Of a stretch of 64,000 nt of DNA, positions 24,138 to 35,612 are shown one piece after another. Below the pieces are notes generated by a model, which saw only the letters and a program-made list of their open reading frames with translations, was not told the DNA's origin and did not search any database. The first letter of the stretch is position 1. Every line of letters begins with the position of its first letter. The stretch is from assembly GCF_003573695.1 (NCBI RefSeq), contig NC_039358.1:11404625-11468624 (forward strand). Direction: 5' to 3'. Origin of the DNA: Papaver somniferum (lineage: Eukaryota > Streptophyta > Magnoliopsida > Ranunculales > Papaveraceae). The position numbers and the translations under genes were made by a program.

Positions 24138-25593
24138 ATGATTGGGATCCGACTGGATTCAGGAATCGGCTCTACTGCTTCGCTTCTTCTACTTGGTTCG
24201 ATTTTGCTCTTCTTTCCTTCAGGTAATAATAATAATTATAGTTGTTGGTTTTTGATAATTAAACTTCAAATGATAATCATATTACCGAAGCTTAATTATG
24301 GTCGTTTATTAGTATGAATGGACACTATTAAACGATTCAATTTCTTACTGATGATCGTTTATCTTATATAGGAACTGTTTCGTCTGGAATAGTTACTCTA
24401 AAATCAATTCAGATTTTTACTACCCATGGATTGTTAAGTAGACCAATTTTTAGTTCTTATGGGTTAGTAACTGCACCAACAGTTTATTTTAATTGTCAAG
24501 GAGAGAACAAGACAAATTTGCCTGATGTGAAGAAGAAAAACTCCCTGTACACTTTTAAGGATGAAGAGTCTTGGCAGGTATGTGTTCACCTGTGTATATG
24601 AATGCGAGTTTATGAAGTCATTTGGATCCTAATATGCTTGTCAAATTTCTAATGTACAGCCAGTGACAGAGTTTCTTAACAAGAAATGTAAGCGCTGTGG
24701 TTTCTATGAGAAGAATATTATCATGTCAGATGGTGTATTTGATGAGTGGGAGTTTTGTCCGTCTGATTTTAAGGCTTCTGATGGAGTGTACGTAAGGTTG
24801 AAGGATAAGGAAGTCAGTGCTACATTTTATTGTCCTGAATGCGTTCCTCGTCATGGAAGGGGTAAGTGCCTTCTGTAAATCCTTAAATTTCGTTAGAGTT
24901 ACATATGCAGCTAGTTGTACTACTTCGTAATAGTAAGCTTATCAATGTGGTTTTATTTTGATTTCACCGTTAATAAATTACTTAGTTGTCCTTTGGACCT
25001 TTGGTACCTTGATTTCTCATGAGATGACCAACTGTATGAAATGTAGTTGCTTGAATTTGAGGTTCAAATGGTTGTTTGAAACTTTATCAAGACTATTGTC
25101 TCCCGCAGTTAGTAGATGATGTGCTAATAGGCAAAATTGCTGAGTTTTACGCCTTCATCCGATGAATGGCATGTTAGAATGTATTCATCTTGTCTTTCAA
25201 GAGTCCAACAATTGGCGTATGTGCCAAGACATCTGGGATTCAAATCTCACTTGTAGGGGTTTTAAGAAAAGAAAATTAAGACTCTCGCATTGATTCTGCT
25301 GACTCAATGCTTTCCTTGTTTCACTGTCAACACATAAAATGAGAAGTGTATTATATATATAGTTCACTATCTACTTGCTCTCAGTTGTCAGTTTAACTGC
25401 AGATGTTGTAGCTCGGAATCATACTCTCAGATCAGATAATGGTGGCACCAAGGGAAACAGAATGCGTGTAACTTCTGTGATTTTCATAGCCGTATTAGCT
25501 TCAAATGGGTTCATCATTGGAGTACTCTATCGGTACTGGCTAAGGAAGAAGAGCATGCAGGCTCGAAGTGGGAGAAGACACAGATTATCTTGA
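24138..25593 (+). CDS. Uncharacterised plant single-pass membrane protein with Cys-rich ectodomain
   Basis: Four exons: 24138-24222, 24372-24577, 24660-24861, 25385-25593, all with GT-AG introns and matching phases (1, 0, 1). The product is 233 aa. Residues about 14-28 are a hydrophobic signal peptide (LLLLGSILLFF). An ectodomain follows with VYFNCQGENKT, then CKRCGFYE, EWEFCPSDF and FYCPEC, i.e. conserved Cys pairs. A hydrophobic helix (VTSVIFIAVLASNGFIIGVL) precedes a short basic tail. I recognise it as a conserved land-plant family without known function (possibly the one named DUF7953, not certain). The exon 4 start could also be 25403, giving a product six residues shorter. The conserved acidic cytoplasmic tail of relatives seems absent. 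Confidence 0.75.
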
Positions 25594-26416
25594 ATAGAAT
25601 AAAGAGAAGCTCTTTCCGTCTCTCAGTAACCCCACCCTCTCTATAACTGATCTGTGTTTGTTTGCTGTTCGAATCTGCTTCTCTTTTTAGCAGAATGGAG
25701 CAGCCGTTGCTTTGTGATGGGTTTTGGTTGTGGGTTGTTATCAGTATGGAAATAATGGCTGTTGCGGCTGTAGTGGTGATATAGTAGTAATGGGGGACTG
25801 GTGAAGGTTTCTATTGAAGGATACAGTGGAGTATTCAATTCGGTGGTTATGTAGTTGGTGGGTGTCTTGGCAGTGTCAAAGCACTAAGCAGATGTTTTCT
25901 TTTTTGTTTTTGTTTTTGCTTTTGTTTTGAGTTGTTGTTTTGCTTTGTTGTGATTGTTTGTTAGTATTTTGTATATAGATGGTTCGCTTCATCCTGCATT
26001 CTCCTTGGTGTTTTGGTTAGTAAAGAGAGAAGAACTACCCTTCATGTCCCTTCATCACTGTTTTATATGAGTAAAGTATCACTCAATCAAGACACTGACT
26101 GAGCCTGAATTCTTCTATTTTGAACACACTCTACACTGTTTCTTAAGATGATCCATTTACTTGGACGTTTCCTGTCCATAAAAATGATTGAACCTAATGA
26201 TACATTCTTATCATCTCCTGGTCAACCATTGGCCAAGTGGATGAAGTTTTCTTCATGCTTAATGATGGATATGATACAAAAAAAAAGTGTTCCGCCAAAA
26301 ACGTGACCAACTTATATACCATGAAAGTCTTTACAGTATCTACTACTAAAAATTGGCACACCAAAGCTGGAAAGACAAACCAATACTATGACCTCTGCAG
26401 TCTGACTAAGGAGAAA
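25594..26416. other. 3' UTR and intergenic region
   Basis: Contains the likely 3' UTR of the membrane-protein gene (T- and G-rich to about 26000) and then no recognised feature before the 3' end of RPP30. Confidence 0.5.
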
Positions 26417-26510
26417 CCTTATAATCTTTTACTCTTGTTTCTCGATTTCTTAGATTTTTTTGACCTTATAATCTTTTACTCTTGTTTCTCGATTTCTTAG
26501 ATTTTCTTTT
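26417..26510. repeat. 47-bp tandem duplication over the RPP30 stop codon
   Basis: The unit CCTTATAATCTTTTACTCTT... occurs at 26417 and 26464, nearly identical. The copy at 26464-26510 encodes the last codons and the stop of RPP30 (minus strand). The other copy falls in its 3' UTR. Confidence 0.85.
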
Positions 26511-29365
26511 GAAAATTGTATGCTTCAAGAGACGATGGAGAGGAAATGGGAAAGCTGGACGCCTAACTCTGCCTTTTCCTGGAGAAAAGAACAAACAAAA
26601 CCAAGAATACATTAGAAACAACTAAATTCCAGGAACAACAATACCAACTGTAGATGCTCGTTATTGGAGTAGGGAAGGTATGAGAGGGGTATACCAAAGC
26701 TGGCCACACCCATGAATGTGTAGTTAGGTGCAGTGTATACCCCTAAATTTACTTGATGACTTTAAAACAAAAGAATTGACTTTAAAACAAAAGAATTTCG
26801 CGCCGCGAGAAAAGAAAGAATATATTGATGTATACTGGTTACGTACCTGATCTGGATTCATCATGTGCCATACTACTCATTTCAATGACCCCTTCTTGTG
26901 CATGCTTTTCTATTTCAACAAAAGAAGCCTTTTGTGAAACTTCATCTGCAAATAAAGTTGCGTCCACTTGCATATTAGTGTAACACTCCACGGGTTTGTC
27001 ATCTGCAAGTAGAACTCTAGCATCACAATTGTTCTGTATTTCTTCCAGTTCACCTTTGACAATAGGCATATCACATCCAGCTGAAACTAAATCTATTTGC
27101 TTCCTTTCTTCTGTTTTTGATATAATTTTCTCCATGTTCACATCATGTGCACCCATAGCATCATCAGAGCTGTTTAGTATCTCAGAATTTCCAATCTGAG
27201 GAAAACTATCAGACTCCTTAGAAGTGGACAGGCTGGGGGGAGTTCCCATTGGGAACACCAAATCATCTACAATGGTAGTATTCACATGATCCTTTGGTGT
27301 TAAAATTGAACCAATACTACCTGGTCCGATGGGGTTCGCTTGGCATGAGAAAGAAGTTCCACTTTCCCTCACAGAAGAGAGGCCAGAAACAACATTATTA
27401 GGTAACATAAGGTCCATGTCAGTAATAGAGATACAATACTGTGATGGCGTACCATGTGGTACTATTTCAGCAGCAGACGGAATTTCATAAACCTTATCTA
27501 CACTCATAGGTTCTTCATAAAATATGGAAGTAGTTTCACCTTGCGTTCCATCAGTAGACAAAATATGAGTACTGGAAATTTGGTGCTTGACACAAGTACT
27601 AAATAGCGACTTTGGATGTGAAAAGGGAACTACCTCAGGTCCATCTGGTTGATTGGAGATTTTGTCCATGTCGAGAGATTCATCAGACTTGGCATCTGGG
27701 ATAGGTGTATCTTCCTGCGGTTGTGACTTGTTTCCACCAGCAGACAACCAGTCATATCTTGTTTCCTGCAAGTCTTCGATAACTGACGCAAAATCAATTG
27801 CCTTGGAAGTTTTTGGAACTTTACTAGAGGCAGTGAAAAACTTTGCAATATCATCCAACTGAATATCTCCTTCGCCGCTGGATATTTCATCCCAGTTATT
27901 GCAGTCAGCAAACCAAGGCTCCTTTGCATCTACTCGTTGACAAGATGGAATTTTTTCGACTCTAATGGCTTCTTTGTAGAACTGTTTTTTCCTAAGTGCT
28001 CTAGCTATTAAAGCCCTGACACACATAAGAGCGGACTGTTAAACATGTAGAACCACCAAAAGGTACCTTTTGTCATAAGTTTATAAATTGACAAATTAAA
28101 ATCAATCATGACTTTTTTTTTTAAAGTTTACAGACCTGCAATTCTTTGAAGTCGCAGCTTTTGCACGTTCCATGGAGAGGCCAAGCAAAGAGGACAGATT
28201 TGCCACATCATAAGGTCCTCTAAGTTCATTAACAGATGACGCACCACTTGTGAAAATGATATTTTTCCCTCGTGTCCAATCCACTAATAGCTGGAAACCG
28301 AGGTCATATACATGTATACTTAGAAAAGGATTTGATGATTCGTTAAAATCAAATGTGATAACCAAAGTTAGAGGTTCTACTACGTACTACCGACTTAAAA
28401 TTAACATGGAACTTTAATATCAGGAGTTAGGACACAATCATGTAAATCTCTATATTAACAAACCAACAACTGTTAAACCCAAACTTTCAATCCATCAAAG
28501 CCAATGAGAGATTTAAGACAAGTCCCCATGAAACTCAAGTTATAAAGAATTTGTCCAACTACAAGTCTACAATATATCGAGATGTTACAGATTTATTTAT
28601 GTGGTAATGTGTGTAACAATTCTCTTAACAATTTCTATTTGGGCAACTATGAAATTCTCACCTTAGCATTTGTAACCATTTGCCTCCTTGCTTGAATACC
28701 AGAGATAAGATGTGAATACGTTATTTCGAAGTATATCCCTCGCTGCATAATAATAAACAACGCCATACAAATCTTTAATGCACGCTTCAAAATAAGATGA
28801 ATTAGACCCTAACTCATTCTACATGAAAAAGGAAAAGAAAAGAAAAAGTCACAGAATGCACCTCAATTGCAGCTTTAACCATGGGAAGCTTCAATCGAAA
28901 AGGTAACCTCTCCGAAAAATCAATAGCAATTAAATCCACCACGGAAACTTTACATACGTGATCAAATACTGTCTGATTCAAAGGCTTAACAGCAACCAAA
29001 TCATAAGTTTTCAAAACAGGATTTCCTGAATTCAAAACACCAGCTTGAACAATATTCTCAACAGTAACTGTTAACCTAGTATACTGGCGAAAAGGAGTAT
29101 TCAGTGGAACCTTCAATAGTTCTCTATGAAACTTAACGGAATCAGATAGAGTTGGAGAAGCTTTTAGCAATGAAGAAACTGGGAATGGATAAATTGTACA
29201 ACGATCCTTATCTGACATAACTCCTTTCATACATCTATTATAAGCTACTCCACTGTAACCTAATTCCATTGCTTTCACAGCTATTTTCAATCTTGTGTTT
29301 TTCTTTCCATTACTGTCTGTTTTTTCTGGTTCTAGATATGGAACATTGAAATCAAAGAACACCAT
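26466..29365 (-). CDS. RPP30: RNase P/MRP protein subunit p30 (RPP30, GAF1-like)
   Basis: Five exons, complement(26466-26578, 26847-28015, 28136-28290, 28662-28742, 28862-29365). All have GT-AG sites and phases that fit. The product is 673 aa. Residues 1 to about 250 form the RNase P p30 (PHP-like TIM barrel) domain: MVFFDFNVPYLEPE, KAMELGYSGVAYN, DLVAVKPLNQTVFDHVC, DLIAIDFSERLPFRLK, IYFEITYSHLISG, NIIFTSGASSVNELRGPYDV. The protein binds RNase P and MRP RNA and takes part in tRNA 5' and rRNA processing in the nucleus and nucleolus. A tail of about 400 residues, mostly acidic and Ser-rich and probably disordered, follows. The last exon adds a basic KRKSKKSRNKSKRL end that looks like a nuclear localisation signal. 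The Arabidopsis orthologue (GAF1) is needed for female gametophyte development. The frame is intact. Confidence 0.9.
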
Positions 29366-29624
29366 TTTCTGGTTCAGTAAGTGTTCGATAAATTCTCTCA
29401 GCCAAAAATAAAAAGGAGGAAGAGAAGAAAGTTCTGTTTTTGAATTTTACAGTTTAGGGTTTACAGAATGCGCGACTGCCGCCATCTCAGAATGGCAAAA
29501 TTCATTTCTGAACCGAACAAGTAGCAAATACGATTCTTCGCGAAGCTGAAATCTTAGGGCTCGATTAAAATGTAGTGGGCTTTGACTTAAGATTTTGAAG
29601 CTGAAATCTTAGGGTTCTTTCTCC

Positions 29625-31447
29625 GAAGCCTGTTTCTAGGCATACCTAAATCTTTATAGACATACAAAACAATAGTTCTAGCTTGGGTGATCTAATAAGA
29701 GGTACCCTATGGATAATTCAATTATCTATATACCCTTAAATTTTTTAAATTACTAATCTATCCCTAATCCTAATACAAAAACCTAAAATCAATAAACATA
29801 AAAATCAGTTTTAAAACCAACTTTTTTTCTTCTTCGTCAAAAATTAGGATTTTGCGGCGGTTACATGATAGGGTTCGGCTTAAAATTAAGTTTAGATTTG
29901 CGCCGAACTGTTCTTGAAACTGAACTCTGAAAGTGCATGTGAACGATTCGGCTTAACAGTACATATTATTTATGAGCCGAACTTAGTCACATAGAACCTT
30001 ATATTTAGGATCGGCTTATTCTATAGTATTAGTTTTGCGCCGAATATATGGAATCGGCTTGTAAGTCTTTTGTACATATGAGCCGAACCACTCTTTGTGT
30101 ATGATAATCAAAAGTTTAATACATAGTTCGTCTTATTTGTGTTAATTCGGGTTAGCCGAACCTGTTGATGTGTTGACAAGTTTTTGGGAGCAAGAGGTAG
30201 AGGAGGCATTTTAGAAGTGTTCCTTAGTATCTTCGTGAATTACTTCTACTGGATCAGGTTGATTTTCCATCGATACAAGTCCGACAAACGTGATCTACAA
30301 AGAATATCACAAGATTCAATACAACGAAGGAAAAATTAATAGTTAGATTCGGCTTATACGATAATCATAGAATGTGCCGAATCTTGTACATACAGAGGTT
30401 TCGGTTTATACGATATTCTAAATATATGCCGAACAATCAACAAATTTTGTACCAAACGATTTTTACCGGTATGTTCGGCTCATACGATTTTCATTATATA
30501 AGCCGAACCATTAACATTTTTTATTCCAGAACTCTCAGGAATAGGTTCGGCTTATACGATATTCTAAATATGTGCCGAACAATCAACAAATTTTGTATCA
30601 AACGATTTTTAAAGGTATGTTCGGCTCATACGATTTTCATTATATAAGCCGAACCATTAACATTTTTTATTCCAGAACTCGCAGGAATAGGTTCGGCTTT
30701 CTAGGAAAATGTTATACAAGCCGAACTAGTGTCTAGCAAATGGTTGGAAGTGGAAAATATATGTTCGGCGCATACCTAAACAGTTTCAGCTAGCCGAACT
30801 GTTCATCAAGGGATCGGTTCGGCTCATAGATGTAAGCCGAACCTCTTCCTGGTTCGCCAAACCTCAATGAAAAAATAAAAACTTTTGATAATTTCGAGCT
30901 ATAAAAGTGAGATTAAGCATAGTATAGAAGTGCACCTGTGTACTAGAATCATTGGGTTCCTCATCAATGTCTTCATCATATGGATTTGGCTCATAAAAAT
31001 CATCACATTGAGTTTGTTCTTGAGTTTGAGTTTGAGTTTGTGTAAAATCATTCTCATAATCTAAGAAATCAGTCATTTGGGAATCATTGTTGTAGTTGAT
31101 ATGTATTTTCCTAGGTTTTTGTATGAAGAATGACCCTCCTCATCCTCCATTGAATCAAGAATTTTTTTTCTCACTTTCTCCTTCTCTTTCTCTCCTTCTC
31201 AATAAAAAAATTTTCCCCCAAAATTTATCATCTACACAACACAAACCTTATAATTCTGAAAATTATCTTAATCACTAAACAAAAATTTTAATTACTAATC
31301 CAGATTATTAACACTAATACATAAAAAGCAGATTTGTCATTATAAAAAAATTTTGGTTAAGGGGCTTTCTGATTTTGTTATTTGACATCCTTTTTGTCTT
31401 CACTTGATATGCCTAGAAAGTTTTTGGTATGCCTATAAACAGCCTTC
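29625..31447. mobile_element. Candidate TIR transposon with TTCGGCT/AGCCGAA repeats
   Basis: Imperfect terminal inverted repeats: left GAAGCCTGTTTCTAGGCATA (29625), right, read inward, GAAGGCTGTTTATAGGCATA (31447); similarity continues for about 50 bp. No convincing target duplication is seen. The interior (29860-30860) is packed with GTTCGGCT and AGCCGAAC motifs in both orientations. A small minus-strand frame (30864-31076) starts MTDFLDYENDFTQTQTQTQ and is acidic. It may be the N-terminus of a lost transposon protein, and I cannot name it. The element sits about 260 bp upstream of RPP30. Confidence 0.5.
30398..30689. repeat. 146-bp tandem repeat, two units
   Basis: The segment from TTTATACGATATTC to AGGAATA repeats with a period of 146 bp (starts near 30398 and 30544) and few differences. 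Each unit carries two TTCGGCT...GCCGAAC pairs able to form hairpins. Confidence 0.8.
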
Positions 31448-31573
31448 TCTTCTCTGCTGGTAGTGACTGAGCGTTCGAGGGCTCGAGAGAAAAGGGTGAG
31501 AAGGAAAACAGTTGGGGAGTCGGCAAACAAACTTGTACTGGACTACCTTTGTCTCCTTTGTTGTTCTTTTGGG

Positions 31574-32311
31574 CCTAGTTAGCAATTCGGTATTTGGTAA
31601 ATGTACCGAACGTGTTATGTACGTGTATTATTCGGATTCATAAAAATTAAATTCTGTTTAAAATTCGGTCAGCGGTTCGTCATATGGCAGTAATTCGGAA
31701 CGGCATACATACTGTACAATTCGATTTAAAGATACGAGTTTGGCATTAAAAATTAAGCATAGATCAAATCAGTGGAATATACATTTTTAAGGTTATGGTA
31801 TACTAAAAACATGATTTAAAGAAAGTATTTCATTATAATACACTAAGTGTAATCATCAAACAGCAAATAGCCTAGTGGTTGGATTGTAATTTAATAATCC
31901 AAACGGCATAGGTTCGATCCCAAGGTTGCTAATGGTGGTATCATTTTGTTTGGGGGTCTACCAACCCAAAGACAAATGTTTTTTGGTCCTATATGCATAT
32001 ACACCCCCAAACAAAACGGTACCCTCCATTAGCAGTTTTGTTTGATCCCCTCTACCAACAAGTTTTTTAAAGCGCTATGAGTTAAAACGGGTGAGAGAAA
32101 TGGTCTCGGTGTGTACGACTTGACTCAATGAATCAAACCAGCTGTCAGAATTAGATGTCCGAACAAAATGCGAATCCTAATAATTCGCGAATAAATCACA
32201 ATTCTCTTATAACACGCGAACCTGATTCAGTGTTTGGTTAATATGCCCGTATTATTCGGGAACGACTAAGATGACATAATTCGTGAATCATTCGACAAAT
32301 TGCTAACTAGG
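31574..32311. mobile_element. Non-autonomous hAT element, copy B, inserted in the BAHD pseudogene
   Basis: Inverted termini CCTAGTTAGCAATTCGG and CCTAGTTAGCAATTTGTCG are flanked by a perfect 8-bp duplication CTTTTGGG (31566-31573 and 32312-32319). The intact BAHD gene has the uninterrupted site (TTCTTGTGGGACATAT, near 6246-6261), which proves the insertion. The element is 738 bp with no transposase. A tRNA-like stretch lies at about 31866-31935, with A box TAGCCTAGTGGTTGG and B box GGTTCGATCCC. Confidence 0.95.
31866..31935 (+). other. tRNA-like (SINE-type) pol III promoter module
   Basis: GCCTAGTGGTTGGA resembles a tRNA D-arm/A box, and GGTTCGATCCC is a perfect T-arm/B box about 35 bp further on. 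The bases between can form a 5-bp GGATT/AATCC stem. The loop is not a standard seven-base anticodon loop, so this is a tRNA-derived relic rather than a working tRNA gene. Confidence 0.5.
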
Positions 32312-33074
32312 CTTTTGGGACATATGATAACTTGGCATCCAAATGATTGATAGCATGTTTTGACGCGTATCTGGAAATTTTTTTTGACTTCAAGCAAGAA
32401 GTCAGTAGTTTTGCTAGAAATTTTCAAAATGATTTCTAGAAGTTAAAAATTTAATTTTTTGTGAAGCAAAATAGTTTTATTTCTAACTGCTTCTAATATT
32501 CAAACGCGCAACTAAATTCAGATTATTATATATTGCCTTCCCTCATCAAATATGACACAAAACTAATCTGCATCGCTGATATAATAGGCCGCCCTTTCAG
32601 TGAAACTACATCCGCTATTGATCTAATGTACTCTTAATTCACTTCATCCTTTGCTTTCTTCACCAACTCCAATGCAAAGGGACTTTCAATCAGCTTCCCA
32701 GTTGTTGTTAACACAATATGATATACAACTGTGTTCTCATAAACTCCTGCCGGTAATGGTGAGCGAAATTTACTGCCTGTATTAACGGTGATTGCCAGAC
32801 GTACTTCTTTACAATCATATCCGATTGCAATTGTAAGTATCCACAACCAAGTTGTGATGAACTCAAAAGTGGTGCATGCTTGCAGGTGAGGAGGTACTTG
32901 TTGTTTCAGAATTGTCAATATTTTAGGGATACAAAAAATAGAATATTGAACCATGTCATCAACGGATAAAAGTTTTTCTTTATAATTTGATATAACATCA
33001 TACTCTCGATGTGCAAACGTGACTTGTGGTGGGTCATTAGAATTAAGTAATTGTATTTCCCAGAGCCTAGAAAT

Positions 33075-35612
33075 TTACGCCTATTAAGGATAGCACTAAC
33101 CAATCTAAGTGGATGGAAACATTTTTGTTTTAGGAGCTGAGGAACCAATCTGACTAGATGGAAACATCTATAGAGTCTATTCATAAAAGCACAGAGCTCA
33201 GGTGTTAGAAATAACATGATAGTTTCGCCATATCTCGTCGAGTCCTTTTCACCTTCTATTTTTAGTTTTCTTTTATTTCAAGTGATTTGGTGGGGCACAC
33301 GATTCAAGTTGTTACCTTTGCTAGGGTGAAATAGAGTGACTGAGTTACCTTTTCAAAAAAAAAAAAAAANNNNNNNNNNNNNNNNNNNNNNNNNNNNNNN
33401 NNNNNNNNNNNNNNNNNNNNNNNNNNNNNNNNNNNNNNNNNNNNNNNNNNNNNNNNNNNNNNNNNNNNNNNNNNNNNNNNNNNNNNNNNNNNNNNNNNNN
33501 NNNNNNNNNNNNNNNNNNNNNNNNNNNNNNNNNNNNNNAAAAAAAAAAAGAGTGAATTGTTATGTGTAGTCAACTGCTGGTTCCCTTGTATTTGCCAGTT
33601 TGTTGATCTAGATTTAAGTTATTGACCACTGGTTCCCTTATATATGCCAGTGTGTTAATATTAGTCAGACCGGTATCTCAGTCATTTAGGTTAGGTTCAC
33701 CTTGGCAGAGGCCTTCAGACAGATATGGGAAACACCGTTCACTTTTCAACCATCTACATTTTTTTTTTTCCATCTTCTTAATCTTTTCATGTGATTAGTC
33801 TGACTCCGAGTATGATGTCCATCGTGAAACTATCTTAGTAGAGCTCTGTCACTTATATGAATTTTAGTATGCTTGAGTGCAAACTCGTATACAGCAATTG
33901 GAATTTCGCGTCAGGGTACTTCCTCCTGTAATTAATAAGTATGCCAACCAAGGAGGTTCTTTAGTGCTTTCCAAGATTTTTCGTAGATAGCTAGGGTCTG
34001 GAGTATTGGTTTTTGTGGGTACACCTCTGATAAACCCACCCGAGATTAACTCGGTCACTTTTCAAGAATAAATTTTGCTCGAGGACTAGCAAATAATAAG
34101 TTTGGGGGTATTTGATAGACACATTTTTGTGTCTAATTTGATCTCAATACTATATATTGTTGGCACTCGATTTTGTACTAATTTTGTTATTTTATGTATT
34201 TGTAGGTATTTTTTGGAAATAAATATTTTTGGAAAATTCGGCTCGAAAAGTTGATTTTGGCCCCCGGAGGACAAGTGTTATTCGGACTCTCGCTTTTGGA
34301 TAAGGGGTAACCTAATTACTAAGGGGCACCCCCAGGTCACTCCCAAGGCAGCTGCTATTCGCACCCCAGTTCTGGTTAGGGGGAGGACACCCTTTCTTCA
34401 CGATTCAAAAAATGGCGGGAAAATCTTATGCCATGCACACTTCACTGGCAGTTTAGGGTTCGATCTTGTGTGGGCTTTGAGCGAGATTCAATCGCTGGAA
34501 ATGATTGGGATGGACCTAATATAGCCTAACAGGCTTGGTACAATGAATTGGATTGAAAAACTTGGGCCAGAAATCCGAGTTTGGAAGTAAACAGGGGACC
34601 GAGATATTTTTAATTACGGAAGTTGTGTGAAGATTGGGAGAAGATATTTGGGAAGATTTTCTCTCATGATATTATACGAACAATTTAAGACAATCTAGAG
34701 ACGCGTAGAAGAGTTAAACAGGGAAGAAAATCCCATATCCTGCATGAAATACAAAGAAAATATTCCCGACGTTAATGGAGATTTCGGGGAGTTATTGTGA
34801 AGATTTGAAGGCATTAAACAGTATATAAAGGCTCTTTGGGTCTACTAGAGAGGGTGTCGAGAGTTTGGGGAGGTTTGGAGGCGAGCAGAGAGGCGCAGGA
34901 GGAGTTGCAGAGAAGTTACCTGCTGCTGCTGCTGCCATTAACACGCCTGAAGGACACGAAGAACGGACTCGCAGCAGCAGTCGTTCCTCAACAGTGAAAT
35001 CGACTGTCACTTGTGGGTCGTAGTTCTTCAACGACAACAGCACCTCAGCTCTGTCGTTGATTCTGGACGCCTTCTGTGGGTCGCATAGTTCTGTTTTACA
35101 TCAATTTCTTGTATTTATCTTCATTGTAAAACACTTTTGAGCATCAATGAAATATTTTGAGAGCATTTTTACTATGATGAGTTAAACCCCAACACTGGGG
35201 CGACGGAGGAGGCCGAGCTTCATAAATGGGTAATTTTATTAATTCTTTTTAAGATTTTTGCATTAAAAATTAAGTGAAATATGATTTGATTAAATTGGGT
35301 GTTATTTGATTAGATGGGTCATGCTTAGCTTAGGTGATTTGATGTTCCATGCTTAACATTTACAACCAATGTTTTGAGAATCGACTTTGGCAAAATAAGA
35401 GTCCATATATGTTTTGAGCTATTATTGTTGAGAATAAATCATTAAGCCTTATGTTATGAAGATTGGCCGAATCATTAGTCCCAGTACCTCTCTACCAATT
35501 TGTCAGTATTTGTATATATATTTTTAAATCTAAAAATCCATTACCTTCACAAGTTCGAGTTTGAACGATACCCCTTATCATCATTACTACAACCACCAAA
35601 AATCTCTAATCA
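33075..35612 (+). mobile_element. Athila-type fragment (3' region and LTR) with assembly gap
   Basis: Sequence to the left of the LTR matches the 3' non-coding region of the Athila copy at 15300-16350 (AAGTGATTTGGTGGG, CTCGAGGACTAGCAAA). The polypurine tract TTTGGGGGTATT (34101-34112) leads into an LTR at 34113-35612 (TGATAG...TAATCA, about 1.5 kb), which ends exactly where BAHD homology resumes. The 5' part of the element is missing. Bases 33370-33538 are N, bordered by A runs. Confidence 0.75.
33370..33538. other. Assembly gap (N), flanked by poly(A)
   Basis: 169 unknown bases, with A runs on both sides. Its true length is unknown. Confidence 0.95.

Noticed and set aside
26237..26500. Plus-strand 87-codon frame
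   Set aside because: Antisense to the last RPP30 exon and its 3' UTR duplication, with no family resemblance.
31866..31935. Functional tRNA gene
   Set aside because: A and B boxes are present, but the anticodon loop and acceptor stem do not form a standard cloverleaf. Kept only as a tRNA-like relic.
33304..33573. Open frames spanning the N gap
   Set aside because: They consist of unknown residues and homopolymer translation.
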